Positions 11,336 to 20,106 of a stretch of 64,000 bases of DNA are shown piece by piece. Position 1 is the stretch's first letter. Each line of letters starts with the position of its first letter. The position numbers and the translations under genes were made by a program. The notes under the pieces were generated by a model, which ran no database searches, had not been told where the DNA came from, and worked only from the letters and a program-made list of their open reading frames with translations. The DNA comes from Streptomyces verrucosisporus (GTDB lineage Bacteria; Actinomycetota; Actinomycetes; Streptomycetales; Streptomycetaceae), in NCBI RefSeq assembly GCF_017114865.1, contig NZ_JADEYH010000010.1, positions 62,001 to 126,000 of the forward strand, given 5' to 3'.

Positions 11336-11368
11336 GCCCCCCTCGGACCGACTCGACCCGAGGGGGGC
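11336..11368 (-). terminator. Hairpin between clpP2 and clpX
   Basis: A perfect 11-bp stem (GCCCCCCTCGG / CCGAGGGGGGC) with an 11-nt loop, 27 nt after the clpP2 stop. It may end or attenuate transcription of clpP1-clpP2 before clpX. Confidence 0.55.
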
Positions 11369-11394
11369 GGAAATGTTCGGGGGAATCCGCGGGC

Positions 11395-12081
11395 TCAGCC
11401 CAGCCCCACCGAGGTCTTGCGGGTGGAGATGATCTGGTCGATCAGGCCGTACTCCAGCGACTCCTCGGCGGTGAGGATCTTGTCGCGCTCGATGTCCTGG
11501 CTGATCTGCTCGATCGGCTTGTTGGAGTGCTTGGCCAGCATCTCCTCCAGCTGGGTGCGCATCCGCTGCACCTCGTTGGCGGCGATCTCCAGGTCGGAGA
11601 CCTGGCCGCGGCCGGTCTCGCTGTAGGGCTGGTGGATCAGGATCCGCGCGTTGGGCAGCGCCATCCGCTTGCCGGGGGTGCCGGCGGCGAGCAGCACGGC
11701 CGCGGCGGAGGCCGCCTGGCCCATGCAGACGGTCTGGATGTCCGGCTTGACGAACTGCATCGTGTCGTAGATGGCCGTCAGCGCCGTGAAGGAGCCGCCG
11801 GGGCTGTTGATGTAGACCGAGATGTCGCGGTCGGGGTCCATCGACTCCAGGCACAGCAGCTGCGCCATGACGTCGTTGGCGGAGGCGTCGTCGATCTGCA
11901 CGCCGAGGAAGATCACGCGCTCCTCGAAGAGCTTGGCGTACGGGTCGTACTCCCGCACACCCTGCGAGGTGCGCTCCACGAAACGCGGAACGACGTAGCG
12001 GGACTCGGCCGACGGCCCGGTGTAGCGGGCCTCGAGGCGGTCGTGGATCCCGGCCCCGGGGAAGCTGTGCTGACTGTTCAT
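11395..12081 (-). CDS. clpP2: ClpP protease subunit 2
   Basis: A 228-residue serine peptidase. Visible motifs are the nucleophile region [20 protein letters not shown], catalytic His in ARILIHQPY, the catalytic Asp further on, and the helix-forming handle. It carries the longer N-terminus ([20 protein letters not shown]) typical of actinobacterial ClpP2. The ATG at 12081 gives [11 protein letters not shown]; a GTG at 12093 would add four residues, and neither has a clear Shine-Dalgarno. It lies 64 nt after clpP1 and is expected to form a mixed ClpP1P2 tetradecamer with it. Confidence 0.96.
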   Translation of the reverse strand: MNSQHSFPGAGIHDRLEARYTGPSAESRYVVPRFVERTSQGVREYDPYAKLFEERVIFLGVQIDDASANDVMAQLLCLESMDPDRDISVYINSPGGSFTALTAIYDTMQFVKPDIQTVCMGQAASAAAVLLAAGTPGKRMALPNARILIHQPYSETGRGQVSDLEIAANEVQRMRTQLEEMLAKHSNKPIEQISQDIERDKILTAEESLEYGLIDQIISTRKTSVGLG

Positions 12082-12145
12082 GTGGCTGTACACCGTTCTG
12101 GAGAGATGGACTGGCTGCGGTGTCGAGCTGCGGGACGTCAGGCGC

Positions 12146-12760
12146 TCACGCGCCCGTACCGCCGCCGCCCGGAAGCTGCGTGGCGGAGCCGTAGACCTCG
12201 TCGATCAGGCCGTACTCCTTGGCCTCCTGGGCGGTGAACCAGCGGTCGCGGTCGGCGTCGCGGGTCCACTGCTCCTCGCTCTGGCCGGTGTGCAGCGCGG
12301 ACAGCTTGGTCATCTTCTTCTTGGTGCGCAGCAGCTGCTCGGCGTGGATCTTGATGTCCGAGGCCGAGCCCGCCAGGCCGGCGGAGGGCTGGTGGATGAG
12401 GATCTCCGCGTTCGGCAGGGCGAAGCGCTTGCCGGGGGTGCCGGCGCTCAGCAGGAACTGGCCCATGGAGGCGGCCAGGCCCATGGCGATGGTCACCACG
12501 TCGTTCTTGATGTACTGCATGGTGTCGTAGATCGCCATGCCGGCCGTGATCGAGCCGCCCGGGCTGTTGATGTAGAGGTAGATGTCCTTGTCCGGGTCAG
12601 CGGCCAGGAGGAGCAGCTGAGCGGTGATCTTGTTGGCGATGTCGTCGTCGACCGGCTGGCCGAGGAAGATGATCCGCTCGTTGAGCAGCCGGTTGTAGAC
12701 CTGGTCGCCGAGGCCACCGATGGTCGGCTCGGTGGCGGCGGAAGGCATCGGAAGCGTCAC
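12146..12760 (-). CDS. clpP1: ClpP protease subunit 1
   Basis: A 204-residue serine peptidase paralogous to the next gene. The catalytic Ser is in [18 protein letters not shown], the catalytic His in [11 protein letters not shown], and it has the conserved [20 protein letters not shown] oxyanion segment. In Streptomyces this clpP1-clpP2 operon is activated by ClgR and influences differentiation. A match to the ClgR box lies about 117 nt upstream of the start (12877-12890). The start is a GTG; an ATG five codons inside is the alternative. Confidence 0.96.
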   Translation of the reverse strand: MTLPMPSAATEPTIGGLGDQVYNRLLNERIIFLGQPVDDDIANKITAQLLLLAADPDKDIYLYINSPGGSITAGMAIYDTMQYIKNDVVTIAMGLAASMGQFLLSAGTPGKRFALPNAEILIHQPSAGLAGSASDIKIHAEQLLRTKKKMTKLSALHTGQSEEQWTRDADRDRWFTAQEAKEYGLIDEVYGSATQLPGGGGTGA

Positions 12761-12832
12761 GTGTCCACCTGCTCGTATACGGACGGCCGCGTCTGCCGCA
12801 GGGCCGTCTCTGGGGTCTTCGTCTGTACTTGG

Positions 12833-12890
12833 ACCCTAACGCGCGGGTCCGACTGCGCCATCCCGGTCCGAGAACTGTTCGCTGTTAGCG
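12833..12890 (-). promoter_or_regulatory. Probable ClgR-activated promoter of clpP1
   Basis: GTTCGCTGTTAGCG at 12877-12890 fits the ClgR recognition pattern as I recall it (GTTCGC, a short spacer ending in A/G, then GCG), described upstream of actinobacterial clpP1 and clpC. A -10-like TAGGGT reads on the minus strand at 12833-12838, about 45 nt further toward clpP1, so the box sits where an activator would. Match by eye only. Confidence 0.6.
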
Positions 12891-12934
12891 CAGGGAGCGT
12901 TCCCGCAGGTGGAATCGGCGTGTTCCGCCGTACG

Positions 12935-12974
12935 CGAACGGGCCCGCACGCGGTGTCGCGCGCGGGCCCGTTCG
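12935..12974 (-). terminator. Terminator after tig
   Basis: A perfect 13-bp stem (CGAACGGGCCCGC, 12935-12947, pairing with 12962-12974) with a 14-nt loop, 28 nt after the trigger factor stop. It isolates tig from the clpP operon promoter. Confidence 0.65.
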
Positions 12975-13001
12975 GCCGGTCGTGGGGCGTGGCCCCTCCG
13001 G

Positions 13002-14426
13002 TCAGCCCTCGGACTTCTCGCCGCTCTGCCCGGCGGACCCGGCGGAGGCGTCACCGGCGGACTCGCCGGACTCGGCAGCGGCGCCGGCGGACTCGCCGGA
13101 CTGCTCCTCGTCCTCCTCGTCCTCCATGGAGACGGTCTCGCCGTTGGTGTCGGTGACCTTGGCGGCCTCGACGACGACCGCGAGGGCCTTGCCGCGGGCG
13201 ACCTCGCCGACGAGCATCGGCACCTGGCCGCCCTCGACGACGGCCTGGGCGAACTGGTCGGGGCTCATGCCGGAGGACTGGGCACGCCGCATGAGGTGCT
13301 CGGTGAGCTCCTCCTGGTTGACGTTCAGCTTCTCCTTGTTGACCAGCTCGTCGAGGATGAACTGGGTCCGGATGCCCTTCTCCGCCTGCTCCTTGAGCTC
13401 GTTCTCGAACTCCTCCTCGGACTTCTCCTGCATCTTCAGGTAGGCCGCGAGGTCCATGCCGAGCTGCGAGAGCTGGTGGTTGACCAGGTTGTGCTTGCGG
13501 GTGTTGATCTCGTCCTGGAGGAGCTTCTCCGGGACCGGGACCTCGACCAGGGAGATCAGCTCGTCGAGCACCTTCTCCTGGGCCTGGGTGGCCTGGTCGT
13601 ACTTCTTCATCCGCTCCAGGCGCTTGCGGCTGTCGGCCCGCAGCTCCTCGAGGGTGTCGAACTCACTGGCCATCTGGGCGAAGTCGTCGTCCAGCTCGGG
13701 CAGTTCGCGGGCGGAGACGGAGGTGACGTCCACCTTGACCTCGGCCTCGCGGCCCGCGGCGGAGCCGCCCTTGAGCTCGGAGGTGAAGGTGGCGGAACCG
13801 CCGGCCTCCAGGCCGGTGACGGCCTCGTCGATGCCGTCCAGCAGCTCGCCGGAGCCGATGGTGTAGTCGATGCCCTCGGCGACGCCGTCCTCCAGGACCT
13901 CGCCGTCGACGCTGGCCTCCAGATCGATCTTGACGACGTCGCCCTCGGCGGCGGCGCGCTCGACGGCGGTGGTGGAGGCGAAGCGCTCGCGGAGCTGCTC
14001 GACCGACTTGTCCACGTCCTCGTCGGTGACCTCGACGGCGTCGACGGTGACCTCGATGCCGGAGTAGTCCGGGATCTCGATGGAGGGGCGGACGTCCACC
14101 TCGGCGGTGAACGCGAGGAGCTCGTTGTCCTTGAGCTCGGTGATGTCGACCTCGGGCTGGCCGAGCGGGCTCAGCTCACCCTCCTCGACGGCGTCCTGGT
14201 AGAGCTTGGGAAGCGCGTCGTTGACGGCCTCCTCCAGGACCGCGCCCCGGCCGAACCGCTGGTCGATCACCCGGGCGGGAACCTTGCCCTTGCGGAAGCC
14301 GGGCACGGTGACCTGCTGGTTGATCTTCTTGTACGCCGCGTCGAGGCTGGGCTTGAGCTCCTCGAAGGGCACCTCGACAGTGAGCCGAACCCGGGTGGGG
14401 TTCAGGTTCTCCACGGCGCTCTTCAC
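13002..14426 (-). CDS. tig: Trigger factor (ribosome-associated chaperone and prolyl isomerase)
   Basis: A 474-residue chaperone that binds nascent chains at the ribosome exit. The N-terminal ribosome-binding domain carries the signature loop [18 protein letters not shown], followed by the FKBP-like PPIase domain ([20 protein letters not shown]) and the helical C-terminal domain. The last 55 residues are an acidic Ser/Gly/Glu tail ([19 protein letters not shown]) of the kind seen in Streptomyces. The GTG at 14426 is preferred because AAGGAG lies 7 nt upstream and homologues start [20 protein letters not shown]; the upstream open frame runs through the tRNA-Pro gene. Confidence 0.96.
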   Translation of the reverse strand: MKSAVENLNPTRVRLTVEVPFEELKPSLDAAYKKINQQVTVPGFRKGKVPARVIDQRFGRGAVLEEAVNDALPKLYQDAVEEGELSPLGQPEVDITELKDNELLAFTAEVDVRPSIEIPDYSGIEVTVDAVEVTDEDVDKSVEQLRERFASTTAVERAAAEGDVVKIDLEASVDGEVLEDGVAEGIDYTIGSGELLDGIDEAVTGLEAGGSATFTSELKGGSAAGREAEVKVDVTSVSARELPELDDDFAQMASEFDTLEELRADSRKRLERMKKYDQATQAQEKVLDELISLVEVPVPEKLLQDEINTRKHNLVNHQLSQLGMDLAAYLKMQEKSEEEFENELKEQAEKGIRTQFILDELVNKEKLNVNQEELTEHLMRRAQSSGMSPDQFAQAVVEGGQVPMLVGEVARGKALAVVVEAAKVTDTNGETVSMEDEEDEEQSGESAGAAAESGESAGDASAGSAGQSGEKSEG

Positions 14427-14524
14427 GGTCGGTCTCCTTGGGGGCTGACTGCTGGGACTTCGTACTTCTTGTGGGGCGCCCCGCACGCAGACACGACACA
14501 GACAGGCGCGTCTTTCATAGTACG

Positions 14525-14601
14525 TGGTCGGGGTGGCCGGATTCGAACCGACGGCCTTCCGCTCCCAAAGCGGACGCGCTACCAAGCTGCGCCACACCCC
14601 G
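14525..14601 (-). tRNA. tRNA-Pro (anticodon TGG)
   Basis: The minus strand folds into a full cloverleaf: acceptor CGGGGTG paired with CACCCCG, D-loop AGCTTGGTAGC, anticodon loop CTTTGGGAG with TGG, and T-loop GGTTCGAATCC. The discriminator is A at 14528 and the CCA tail is encoded at 14525-14527. It lies just upstream of tig on the same strand. Confidence 0.96.
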
Positions 14602-14714
14602 TCCGTGCGACACGTAGAGTACATGCCGTACGATGCGGAGCGTGCCGCACACGGTTCACGGTCGGCCGGTCGCAGTCTGTATGATCTGCCTGCCCCGTGA
14701 ACGACGGCGGCGTT

Positions 14715-14785
14715 GCGGGCGTAGCTCAATGGTAGAGCCCCAGTCTTCCAAACTGGCTACGCGGGTTCGATTCCCGTCGCCCGCT
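14715..14785 (+). tRNA. tRNA-Gly (anticodon TCC)
   Basis: A 71-nt cloverleaf with acceptor GCGGGCG paired with CGCCCGC, D-arm GCTCAATGGTAGAGC, anticodon stem-loop CCAGTCTTCCAAACTGG (anticodon TCC) and T-arm GCGGGTTCGATTCCCGT. It is not followed by an encoded CCA. A strong hairpin follows immediately. Confidence 0.96.
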
Positions 14786-14788
14786 CCG

Positions 14789-14833
14789 ACGGAGAACGGC
14801 CCGGTCCTCGGCGAGGACCGGGCCGTTCTCCGT
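14789..14833 (+). terminator. Terminator after tRNA-Gly
   Basis: A perfect 20-bp stem (14789-14808 and 14814-14833) with loop CGGCG, followed by TTT. It starts three bases after the tRNA 3' end and also lies downstream of the convergent small membrane-protein gene, so it may serve both strands. Confidence 0.8.
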
Positions 14834-14866
14834 TTCCGGTTTCCGCACCCGTTTTCCGGGCGCGGC

Positions 14867-15061
14867 TCAGAAAGTGATCTGGTTGATCGACTCGGCGAGC
14901 GAGTCGAGGAAGCGGTTGATCGACGGGGCGATGCCCGTGGAAGCCAGGAAGAAGCCGAAGAGGATCGCGACGATCGCGGGCCCCGCCTTCAGCGAGCCGC
15001 TGCGCATGAGAACGACCATGATGATCGCCATGAGCAGCACCACAGACAGTGAAATAGCCAC
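14867..15061 (-). CDS. Small two-helix membrane protein
   Basis: A 64-residue protein with two hydrophobic segments (SLSVVLLMAIIMVVLM and AGPAIVAILFGFFLASTGIA) joined by a short RSGSLK turn, and a charged C-terminal end. It starts at a GTG with no visible Shine-Dalgarno. The family looks like the small conserved Streptomyces membrane proteins found beside tRNA-Gly genes, but I cannot name a function. Its terminator is shared with the tRNA gene. Confidence 0.7.
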   Translation of the reverse strand: MAISLSVVLLMAIIMVVLMRSGSLKAGPAIVAILFGFFLASTGIAPSINRFLDSLAESINQITF

Positions 15062-15563
15062 AACTGATCACACCCTCGATCGCAACGCCTCTGCGCCGGC
15101 AACGCCGGCCCGGGGACCCTCCACCGCGCCCCCGGCGTGACCATCGTGCCACCAACTGCCGTGTCAGTGGAGGCAGGTGGAGGATCGGCGGGCCCCGGGC
15201 GTGTCAGCGCGCCTGCCCACCGGAGCGCCCCACCGGCGCCGGCCGGGCCGGCGGCGGTGGGCACCGGTGTTTCGGATCGGATCTTCCGAGAACATTCCCA
15301 ATAACTTCACCGCTGGAATTGAGCGGTGCCGCGGGCCGCGCCGGACGGGGAAACTCCTCCGAGGGAAAGAGGAGCACACACCCGGGCGACAAGTCCGGAA
15401 TGAACGGAATGAAAGGGCGAACGAATGGAACTTAACGGACATTCCCCGGAAGAGGTCTCCGGTCGCGGACCGTCCGGGAGGCGCCGGTCGCAATTCCCCG
15501 TTCCGGGGGTGGGGAGACCTCCTCGGATTTACCTCCGGATGGGTCCCCGCTAAGGTGCGGAAG
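15062..15563. other. Non-coding gap with local low GC and short repeats
   Basis: About 500 nt between divergent genes with no convincing ORF. It holds an imperfect GC-rich hairpin near 15210-15265 (GCCCCACCGGCG opposite GGCGGTGGGC). A lower-GC stretch at about 15395-15440 contains a short direct repeat, GGAATGAA. Promoters for both neighbours should be here; I cannot assign -35/-10 boxes with confidence. Confidence 0.4.
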
Positions 15564-16793
15564 ATGTTCCAAGTCGGTCATGAGCGTTCCCCGCTCCCTC
15601 CCGCCAGGCCCGACGTGGCCGTACCGTCCGCGCCGTCCGCGCCGGAGATCTCCCGGCCCGGGCCGGGAGGCGGAGCGGGAGGAGCCAAGCAGCGGGACGC
15701 CTTCTTCGACAACGCCAAGTTCCTGGCGATCGCGCTGGTCGTGGTGGGGCACGCCTGGCGGCCGGTGATCGACGACTCGCGGGCGGTGCTGGCGGCCTAC
15801 AACTTCGTGTACGCCTTCCACATGCCGGCCTTCATCATCGTCTCCGGCTACTTCTCCCGCAGCTTCGACATGCGCCCGAGCCGGGTGCGGCGGCTGGTGA
15901 CCGGCGTACTGGTGCCGTATCTGATCTTCGAGACCGCCTACAGCCTGTTCAGGAAGGCGGCGGACTCCCCGGAGCACCCCATAAGCCTGCTCGATCCCTG
16001 GTACCTGACCTGGTTCCTGATCGCGCTGTTCGTGTGGCGGCTGACGACGCCCGTCTGGAAGGCGCTGCGCCGGCCTCTGCCGGTGGCCCTGGGCATCGCC
16101 CTGCTGGCCTCCGTGTCGCCCGACATCGGCAACGACCTGGACCTCCAGCGGGTGCTGCAACTGCTGCCGTTCTTCGTCCTCGGCCTCTGCCTGCGCCCCG
16201 AGCACTTCGAGCGCGTACGGCGGCGCGGGGTGCGGCTGCTGAGCGTCCCCGTGGCCGCCGCGGCGCTGGTCTTCGCCTACTGGTCGGGGCCCCGGATGAA
16301 CTTCGAGTGGTTCTACCACAACAGCAGCGGCCAGGAACTCGGGGTGCCCTGGTGGATCGGCATCGCCATGAACCTGGCGATGTTCGCCTGCTCGCTGGTG
16401 CTGGCCGTCTGCTTCTTCGCCTGGGTGCCCCGGCGCCACATGTGGTTCACCGCGCTGGGCGCGGGGACGCTGTACGCCTACCTGCTGCACGGTTTCCTGG
16501 TGCAGGCCTCACGGATCTTCGGGTGGTACGACGAGTTCCCGTGGATCACCACACCGGCCGGCATCGTCGCGCTGACGATCGGCGCCGCGGCCCTGGCGGC
16601 GCTGCTGTGCGGCTCGCCGGTGCGGCGGACGTTCCGGTTCGCGATGGAGCCCAGGATGGACTGGATCTTCAGGCGCGACGCCGCCGAGACGGCCCGGCGG
16701 CGCTCCGCCGTCCCGGACGGGTCGGCGGACCCGGCGAACCCGTCCGGGACGGCGGTGCCGTCCGGGACAGCCGGGACGTCCGGCTCGCGCTGA
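15564..16793 (+). CDS. Integral membrane acyltransferase (acyltransferase-3 family)
   Basis: A 409-residue polytopic protein. After a 50-residue Pro/Gly-rich cytoplasmic stretch comes the family signature: DNAKFLAIALVVVGHAWRP with the conserved His, then AFHMPAFIIVSGYFSRS. About ten membrane helices follow. The family transfers acyl groups to sugars or other membrane-associated acceptors; the substrate here is unknown. The C-terminal 35 residues are a Ser/Thr/Gly/Pro repeat-like tail. The ATG at 15564 (after GCGGAAG) is preferred to the far-upstream GTG because coding character begins there. Confidence 0.85.
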   Translation: MFQVGHERSPLPPARPDVAVPSAPSAPEISRPGPGGGAGGAKQRDAFFDNAKFLAIALVVVGHAWRPVIDDSRAVLAAYNFVYAFHMPAFIIVSGYFSRSFDMRPSRVRRLVTGVLVPYLIFETAYSLFRKAADSPEHPISLLDPWYLTWFLIALFVWRLTTPVWKALRRPLPVALGIALLASVSPDIGNDLDLQRVLQLLPFFVLGLCLRPEHFERVRRRGVRLLSVPVAAAALVFAYWSGPRMNFEWFYHNSSGQELGVPWWIGIAMNLAMFACSLVLAVCFFAWVPRRHMWFTALGAGTLYAYLLHGFLVQASRIFGWYDEFPWITTPAGIVALTIGAAALAALLCGSPVRRTFRFAMEPRMDWIFRRDAAETARRRSAVPDGSADPANPSGTAVPSGTAGTSGSR

Positions 16794-16809
16794 CCGTCCG
16801 TCCGGGACC

Positions 16810-17568
16810 TCACCGCTCCGCGGCGCCGTACGGCTCCCGCAGGCCCTGCCCGATCTCCCTCAGGACCCTGCGGCTGAGTCCGTCGGCGCCGCGCGTCGTC
16901 TCCGGCAGCCGGTATCGCGGGGTCAGGCGCAGGGTGTGGGCGCAGGCGTGGTCCAGTCCGATCCCGTGCCCGGCGGAGACGAAGACCGGCCGGACACCGG
17001 GCCGGGTGCGCAGCGCGCGGCCCACGGTCTCGGCCGGGGTGGAGCTCCGGTCCAGCAGCGGCGAGGTGTCGCCCCGCCGCGCTCCCGGCTCGGCGTGGTC
17101 GAAGACGAAGGGCGACTTGGCGACCCCGAAGCACGGCAGTCCGGTCAGCACACCCAGATGCACCGCCAGTCCGGCCCGCCGGGGGTGCGCGTAGCCGTAG
17201 CCGTCGCAGACCACCAGGTCGGGTGGTGTGCCGAGCTTCTCCAGCGCGGCCAGCACCGGCGGCAGTTCGCGGAAGGCCAGCAGGCCCGGGATGTACGGGA
17301 AGCGGCTGCGGCCGGTGTGGACGGCCTCCTCCAGGACCTCCAGGCTCTCTCCGTCCAGCACCACGGCCGCCGCGACCAGCAGGTCGCTGCCCTCGTCGTA
17401 GGTGACGTCGACCCCGGCGATCCGGCGCGCCTGCCCCGGCGCCGGTCCCGGGCCCACCGGGTCGGCCGCGGCCCGGATGCGCTCCTGCTCGGCCACCGCC
17501 TCCGCCTCGGTGGCCGGCCACCGGGACCCGCCGGCCGTGCCGACCGCGCCCGCCGTGCCGTCAGTCAC
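16810..17568 (-). CDS. nfi: Endonuclease V (deoxyinosine repair)
   Basis: A 252-residue enzyme that nicks DNA one nucleotide 3' of deoxyinosine. Visible motifs are ARRIAGVDVTYDEG (metal Asp), RFPYIPGLLAFRELPPVL (catalytic Glu) and DLVVCDGYGYAHPRRAGLA (third acidic residue), then GVLTGLPCFGVAKSP. The N-terminal 25 residues are variable. The start is a GTG that overlaps the stop of the upstream SpoIIE-type phosphatase by 8 nt, so translation is probably coupled. Confidence 0.93.
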   Translation of the reverse strand: MTDGTAGAVGTAGGSRWPATEAEAVAEQERIRAAADPVGPGPAPGQARRIAGVDVTYDEGSDLLVAAAVVLDGESLEVLEEAVHTGRSRFPYIPGLLAFRELPPVLAALEKLGTPPDLVVCDGYGYAHPRRAGLAVHLGVLTGLPCFGVAKSPFVFDHAEPGARRGDTSPLLDRSSTPAETVGRALRTRPGVRPVFVSAGHGIGLDHACAHTLRLTPRYRLPETTRGADGLSRRVLREIGQGLREPYGAAER

Positions 17569-18733
17569 GGCGGATCAGCAGCAGGGCCCGGTCGTCGTTG
17601 ACGTCGCGGGCGACGGCCTCGATCAGATGCCAGGCCGCCCCCTCGAAGCCGGCGACGACGTAGCGGTCGGCCTCCCCCGTCAGCCGGTCCATGCCCTCGC
17701 TCAGCTCCCTCTCGGCGGTCTCCACCAGGCCGTCGGTGAAGAGCATCAGAACGTCGCCCGGGCGAAGGCTGCCCTTGACCGGGTCGAACCGGGCGCCGTC
17801 GTAGACGCCCAGGAGCGGTCCGTCGGCGTTCTTCTCCTCCCAGCGACCGCTGCCCGCGCTGAGCTGGAGGGCCGGCACGTGGCCCGCGGAGAACAACTCG
17901 TAGTCGCCGTTGTCGAGGTCGAGGACGAGATGGACGGAGGTCGCGAAGCCCTCCTGCCAGTCCTGGCGCAACAGGTAGTCGTTGGCGGCCGGGAGGAAGG
18001 CGTGCGGGGGCAGGGAGCCCAGCAGCCCGCCGAAGGCGCCGGACAGCAGCAGCGCGCGGGAGCCCGCGTCCATGCCCTTGCCGGAGACGTCGGTGAGGAC
18101 GGCCTCCAGGGTGCGGCGGTCGGGCCCGGTGAGGGTGGCGACGACGAAGTCGCCGGAGAAGGACTGCCCGCCCGCCGGGCGCAGCGCCATCTCCCGGTGC
18201 CAGCCCGCGGGCAGCTTCGGCAGCTTGCTCTGGACGCGGATGCGTTCGCGCAGGTCGAACAGCATGGTGTTGCCGCGCCGCCAGGGAACGCCGACCCGGC
18301 TGCGGAACTGGGCGATCAGCAGCCCGGAGAGCCCGACCGCGCCCACCACCAGGACCGTCCCCGGTGTGACACGGCCGGGCCCGGCCGTGTACGGGCCGAG
18401 CACGGTGGCCTCCACCAGCAGGGCGCCGGCCGCGGCGGCGTACAGGACCAGCAGACTGGCCGGGCGCAGCAGCAGACCGCCCGCGATGACCGGCAGCACC
18501 AGGCTCTCGGGCGCGAACCACAGCGGCTCGGCGGCGGTGGCGTAGGCGAGGGCGGGGACGGTGGCGAGCAGGGCGACGAAGGCGATCCAGTCGGACCCCT
18601 CGCCGCGGAAGTAGTCGACCGCGGAACGGCGCAGGACGGTGCGGGCCCGGTGGACGGCCTTGCGGGCCTGGTACAACCGGGGCGCGGGAAGGGTCTTGCC
18701 CGTGCGACCTGCCATGTCAGGGACTTTATCCAC
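17561..18733 (-). CDS. Membrane-anchored SpoIIE/PP2C-type serine phosphatase
   Basis: A 390-residue protein. Residues about 50-140 hold four membrane helices (DWIAFVALLATVPALAYATA, ESLVLPVIAGGLLLRPASLL and two more). The rest is a SpoIIE-type PPM phosphatase with GGQSFSGDFVVATLTG, TDVSGKGMDAGSRALLLSGA (metal Asp) and DVLMLFTDGLVETAER. Such enzymes in Streptomyces usually dephosphorylate anti-sigma antagonists. Another start, ATG at 18715, would remove six residues; neither has a clear Shine-Dalgarno. It is coupled to the endonuclease V gene. Confidence 0.88.
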   Translation of the reverse strand: MDKVPDMAGRTGKTLPAPRLYQARKAVHRARTVLRRSAVDYFRGEGSDWIAFVALLATVPALAYATAAEPLWFAPESLVLPVIAGGLLLRPASLLVLYAAAAGALLVEATVLGPYTAGPGRVTPGTVLVVGAVGLSGLLIAQFRSRVGVPWRRGNTMLFDLRERIRVQSKLPKLPAGWHREMALRPAGGQSFSGDFVVATLTGPDRRTLEAVLTDVSGKGMDAGSRALLLSGAFGGLLGSLPPHAFLPAANDYLLRQDWQEGFATSVHLVLDLDNGDYELFSAGHVPALQLSAGSGRWEEKNADGPLLGVYDGARFDPVKGSLRPGDVLMLFTDGLVETAERELSEGMDRLTGEADRYVVAGFEGAAWHLIEAVARDVNDDRALLLIRRD

Positions 18734-18829
18734 CCGTTCGGGGGTCCGTCGATTCCCGGCATGGGAGGGCCTGAAACAGTGTTCGATAACCAGTCGCCCA
18801 GCTCACGCCTCCCTGATAGGGATGGGCGC

Positions 18830-20059
18830 ATGACGAGTACGGATCTGCGGACGCTGCGGCCCGAGGAGTGGGACGACTGGTACGGGAAGCTCGAACTCGC
18901 CTTCGGGGAGTCCGAGCCACCCGAGGCCCGGGCGCTGTGGCGGGAGCTGACGGAGTTCGAACGGTCGGTCGCCGTCCGGGACGGGGAGGAGATCGTCGGT
19001 ACGGCCGGCACGCTCTCCTTCCGCATGTCGGTGCCCGGCGGAGCGATCGTGCCCACCGGCGGCCTGTCGATGGTCAGCGTGGCCGCCACGCACCGGCGGC
19101 GCGGCATCCTGACCGCCATGATGCGGCGGCAGCTGGACGACGTACGGGCGGCCGGGGAGCCGCTGGCGGTGCTGACCGCCTCGGAGCCGGCGATCTACGG
19201 TCGCTTCGGGTACGGCGTCGCCGCCCGCCATACGCGCGCGCGGATCGACACGGCCCGGGTGCGCCTGGAGGTGCCGCCGGGTGCGGACGGGGTCCGGCTG
19301 CGGAACGCCGATCCGGTCGCGGCGCTGGGGGAGTGCGAGGCGCTGTACGCCCGCCGGGTGCCTTCCCGGCCCGGCATGCTGGAGCGGCGCCCGGGCTGGG
19401 AGCGGCAGGGGGTGCTGGATCCCGAGGCCTGGCGGGAGGGCGCCTCGGCGCTGCGCTGTGTGCTGGCCGAGGCGGACGGCGGGCTGCGGGGATACGCCCG
19501 CTACTCCGTCAAGCCCCAGTGGGATGCGGCCGGGCCGAACGGCACTGTGGTGGTGCACGATCTGGAGGCACTGGATCCGGCGGCGTACGCGGCGCTGTGG
19601 CGCTTCCTGTTCGGGATCGACCTGACCTCGGCGGTGGAGGCGAGGTCCCGTCCGGTGGACGATCCGCTGTTCCATCTGGTCAGTGACATACGGCGGTGCG
19701 GGCTCAATCCGCGCGATCTGCTGCATCTGCGTCCGGTGGAGGTGGGCGCGGCGCTGGCGGCCCGCCGCTACGCGGCGCCGGTGGACGTGGTGCTGAAGGT
19801 GGAGGACGCCTTCTGCCCCTGGAACACGGGGCGGTGGCGGCTGACCGGCGACGCCTCGGGAGCCTCCTGCGAGCGCACCGGCGACGCGGCCGAACTCTTC
19901 CTTGGAGCAAGGGAGTTGGGCGAGATCTATCTGGGCGGTACGTCCCTGGTCGCGCTGGCGGGCGCCGGGCGGGTGCGGGAGCTGCGTCCCGGGGCGCTGG
20001 CCGGGGCCGCGACCGCGTTCTCCTGGCCCGTCGCTCCGTGGCTGCCGCACGGCTTCTGA
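18830..20059 (+). CDS. GNAT N-acetyltransferase, Eis-like
   Basis: A 409-residue acetyl-CoA-dependent acetyltransferase with the three-part Eis architecture. The N-terminal GNAT domain carries the acetyl-CoA loop VAATHRRRGILTAMMRRQLD and the motif EPAIYGRFGYGVAARH, whose Tyr is the general acid in Eis enzymes. A second GNAT fold and a sterol-carrier-like C-terminus follow. The chain ends PWLPHGF; Eis enzymes use the C-terminal carboxylate of a terminal Phe as a base, and that is kept here. Likely multi-site acetylation of amines; natural substrate unknown. Confidence 0.88.
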   Translation: MTSTDLRTLRPEEWDDWYGKLELAFGESEPPEARALWRELTEFERSVAVRDGEEIVGTAGTLSFRMSVPGGAIVPTGGLSMVSVAATHRRRGILTAMMRRQLDDVRAAGEPLAVLTASEPAIYGRFGYGVAARHTRARIDTARVRLEVPPGADGVRLRNADPVAALGECEALYARRVPSRPGMLERRPGWERQGVLDPEAWREGASALRCVLAEADGGLRGYARYSVKPQWDAAGPNGTVVVHDLEALDPAAYAALWRFLFGIDLTSAVEARSRPVDDPLFHLVSDIRRCGLNPRDLLHLRPVEVGAALAARRYAAPVDVVLKVEDAFCPWNTGRWRLTGDASGASCERTGDAAELFLGARELGEIYLGGTSLVALAGAGRVRELRPGALAGAATAFSWPVAPWLPHGF

Positions 20060-20106
20060 CGGCTCGGTCTCCGGGCCCCGGAGACCGGCGGCCCCCCGGC
20101 GGCGGA

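Noticed and set aside
12094..12145. Possible separate promoter between clpP1 and clpP2
   Set aside because: No box stands out in the short gap; the two genes are best read as one operon.
15432..16490. Minus-strand frame rich in His/Gln/Asp inside the acyltransferase gene
   Set aside because: Typical antisense shadow; the plus strand has the acyltransferase signature.
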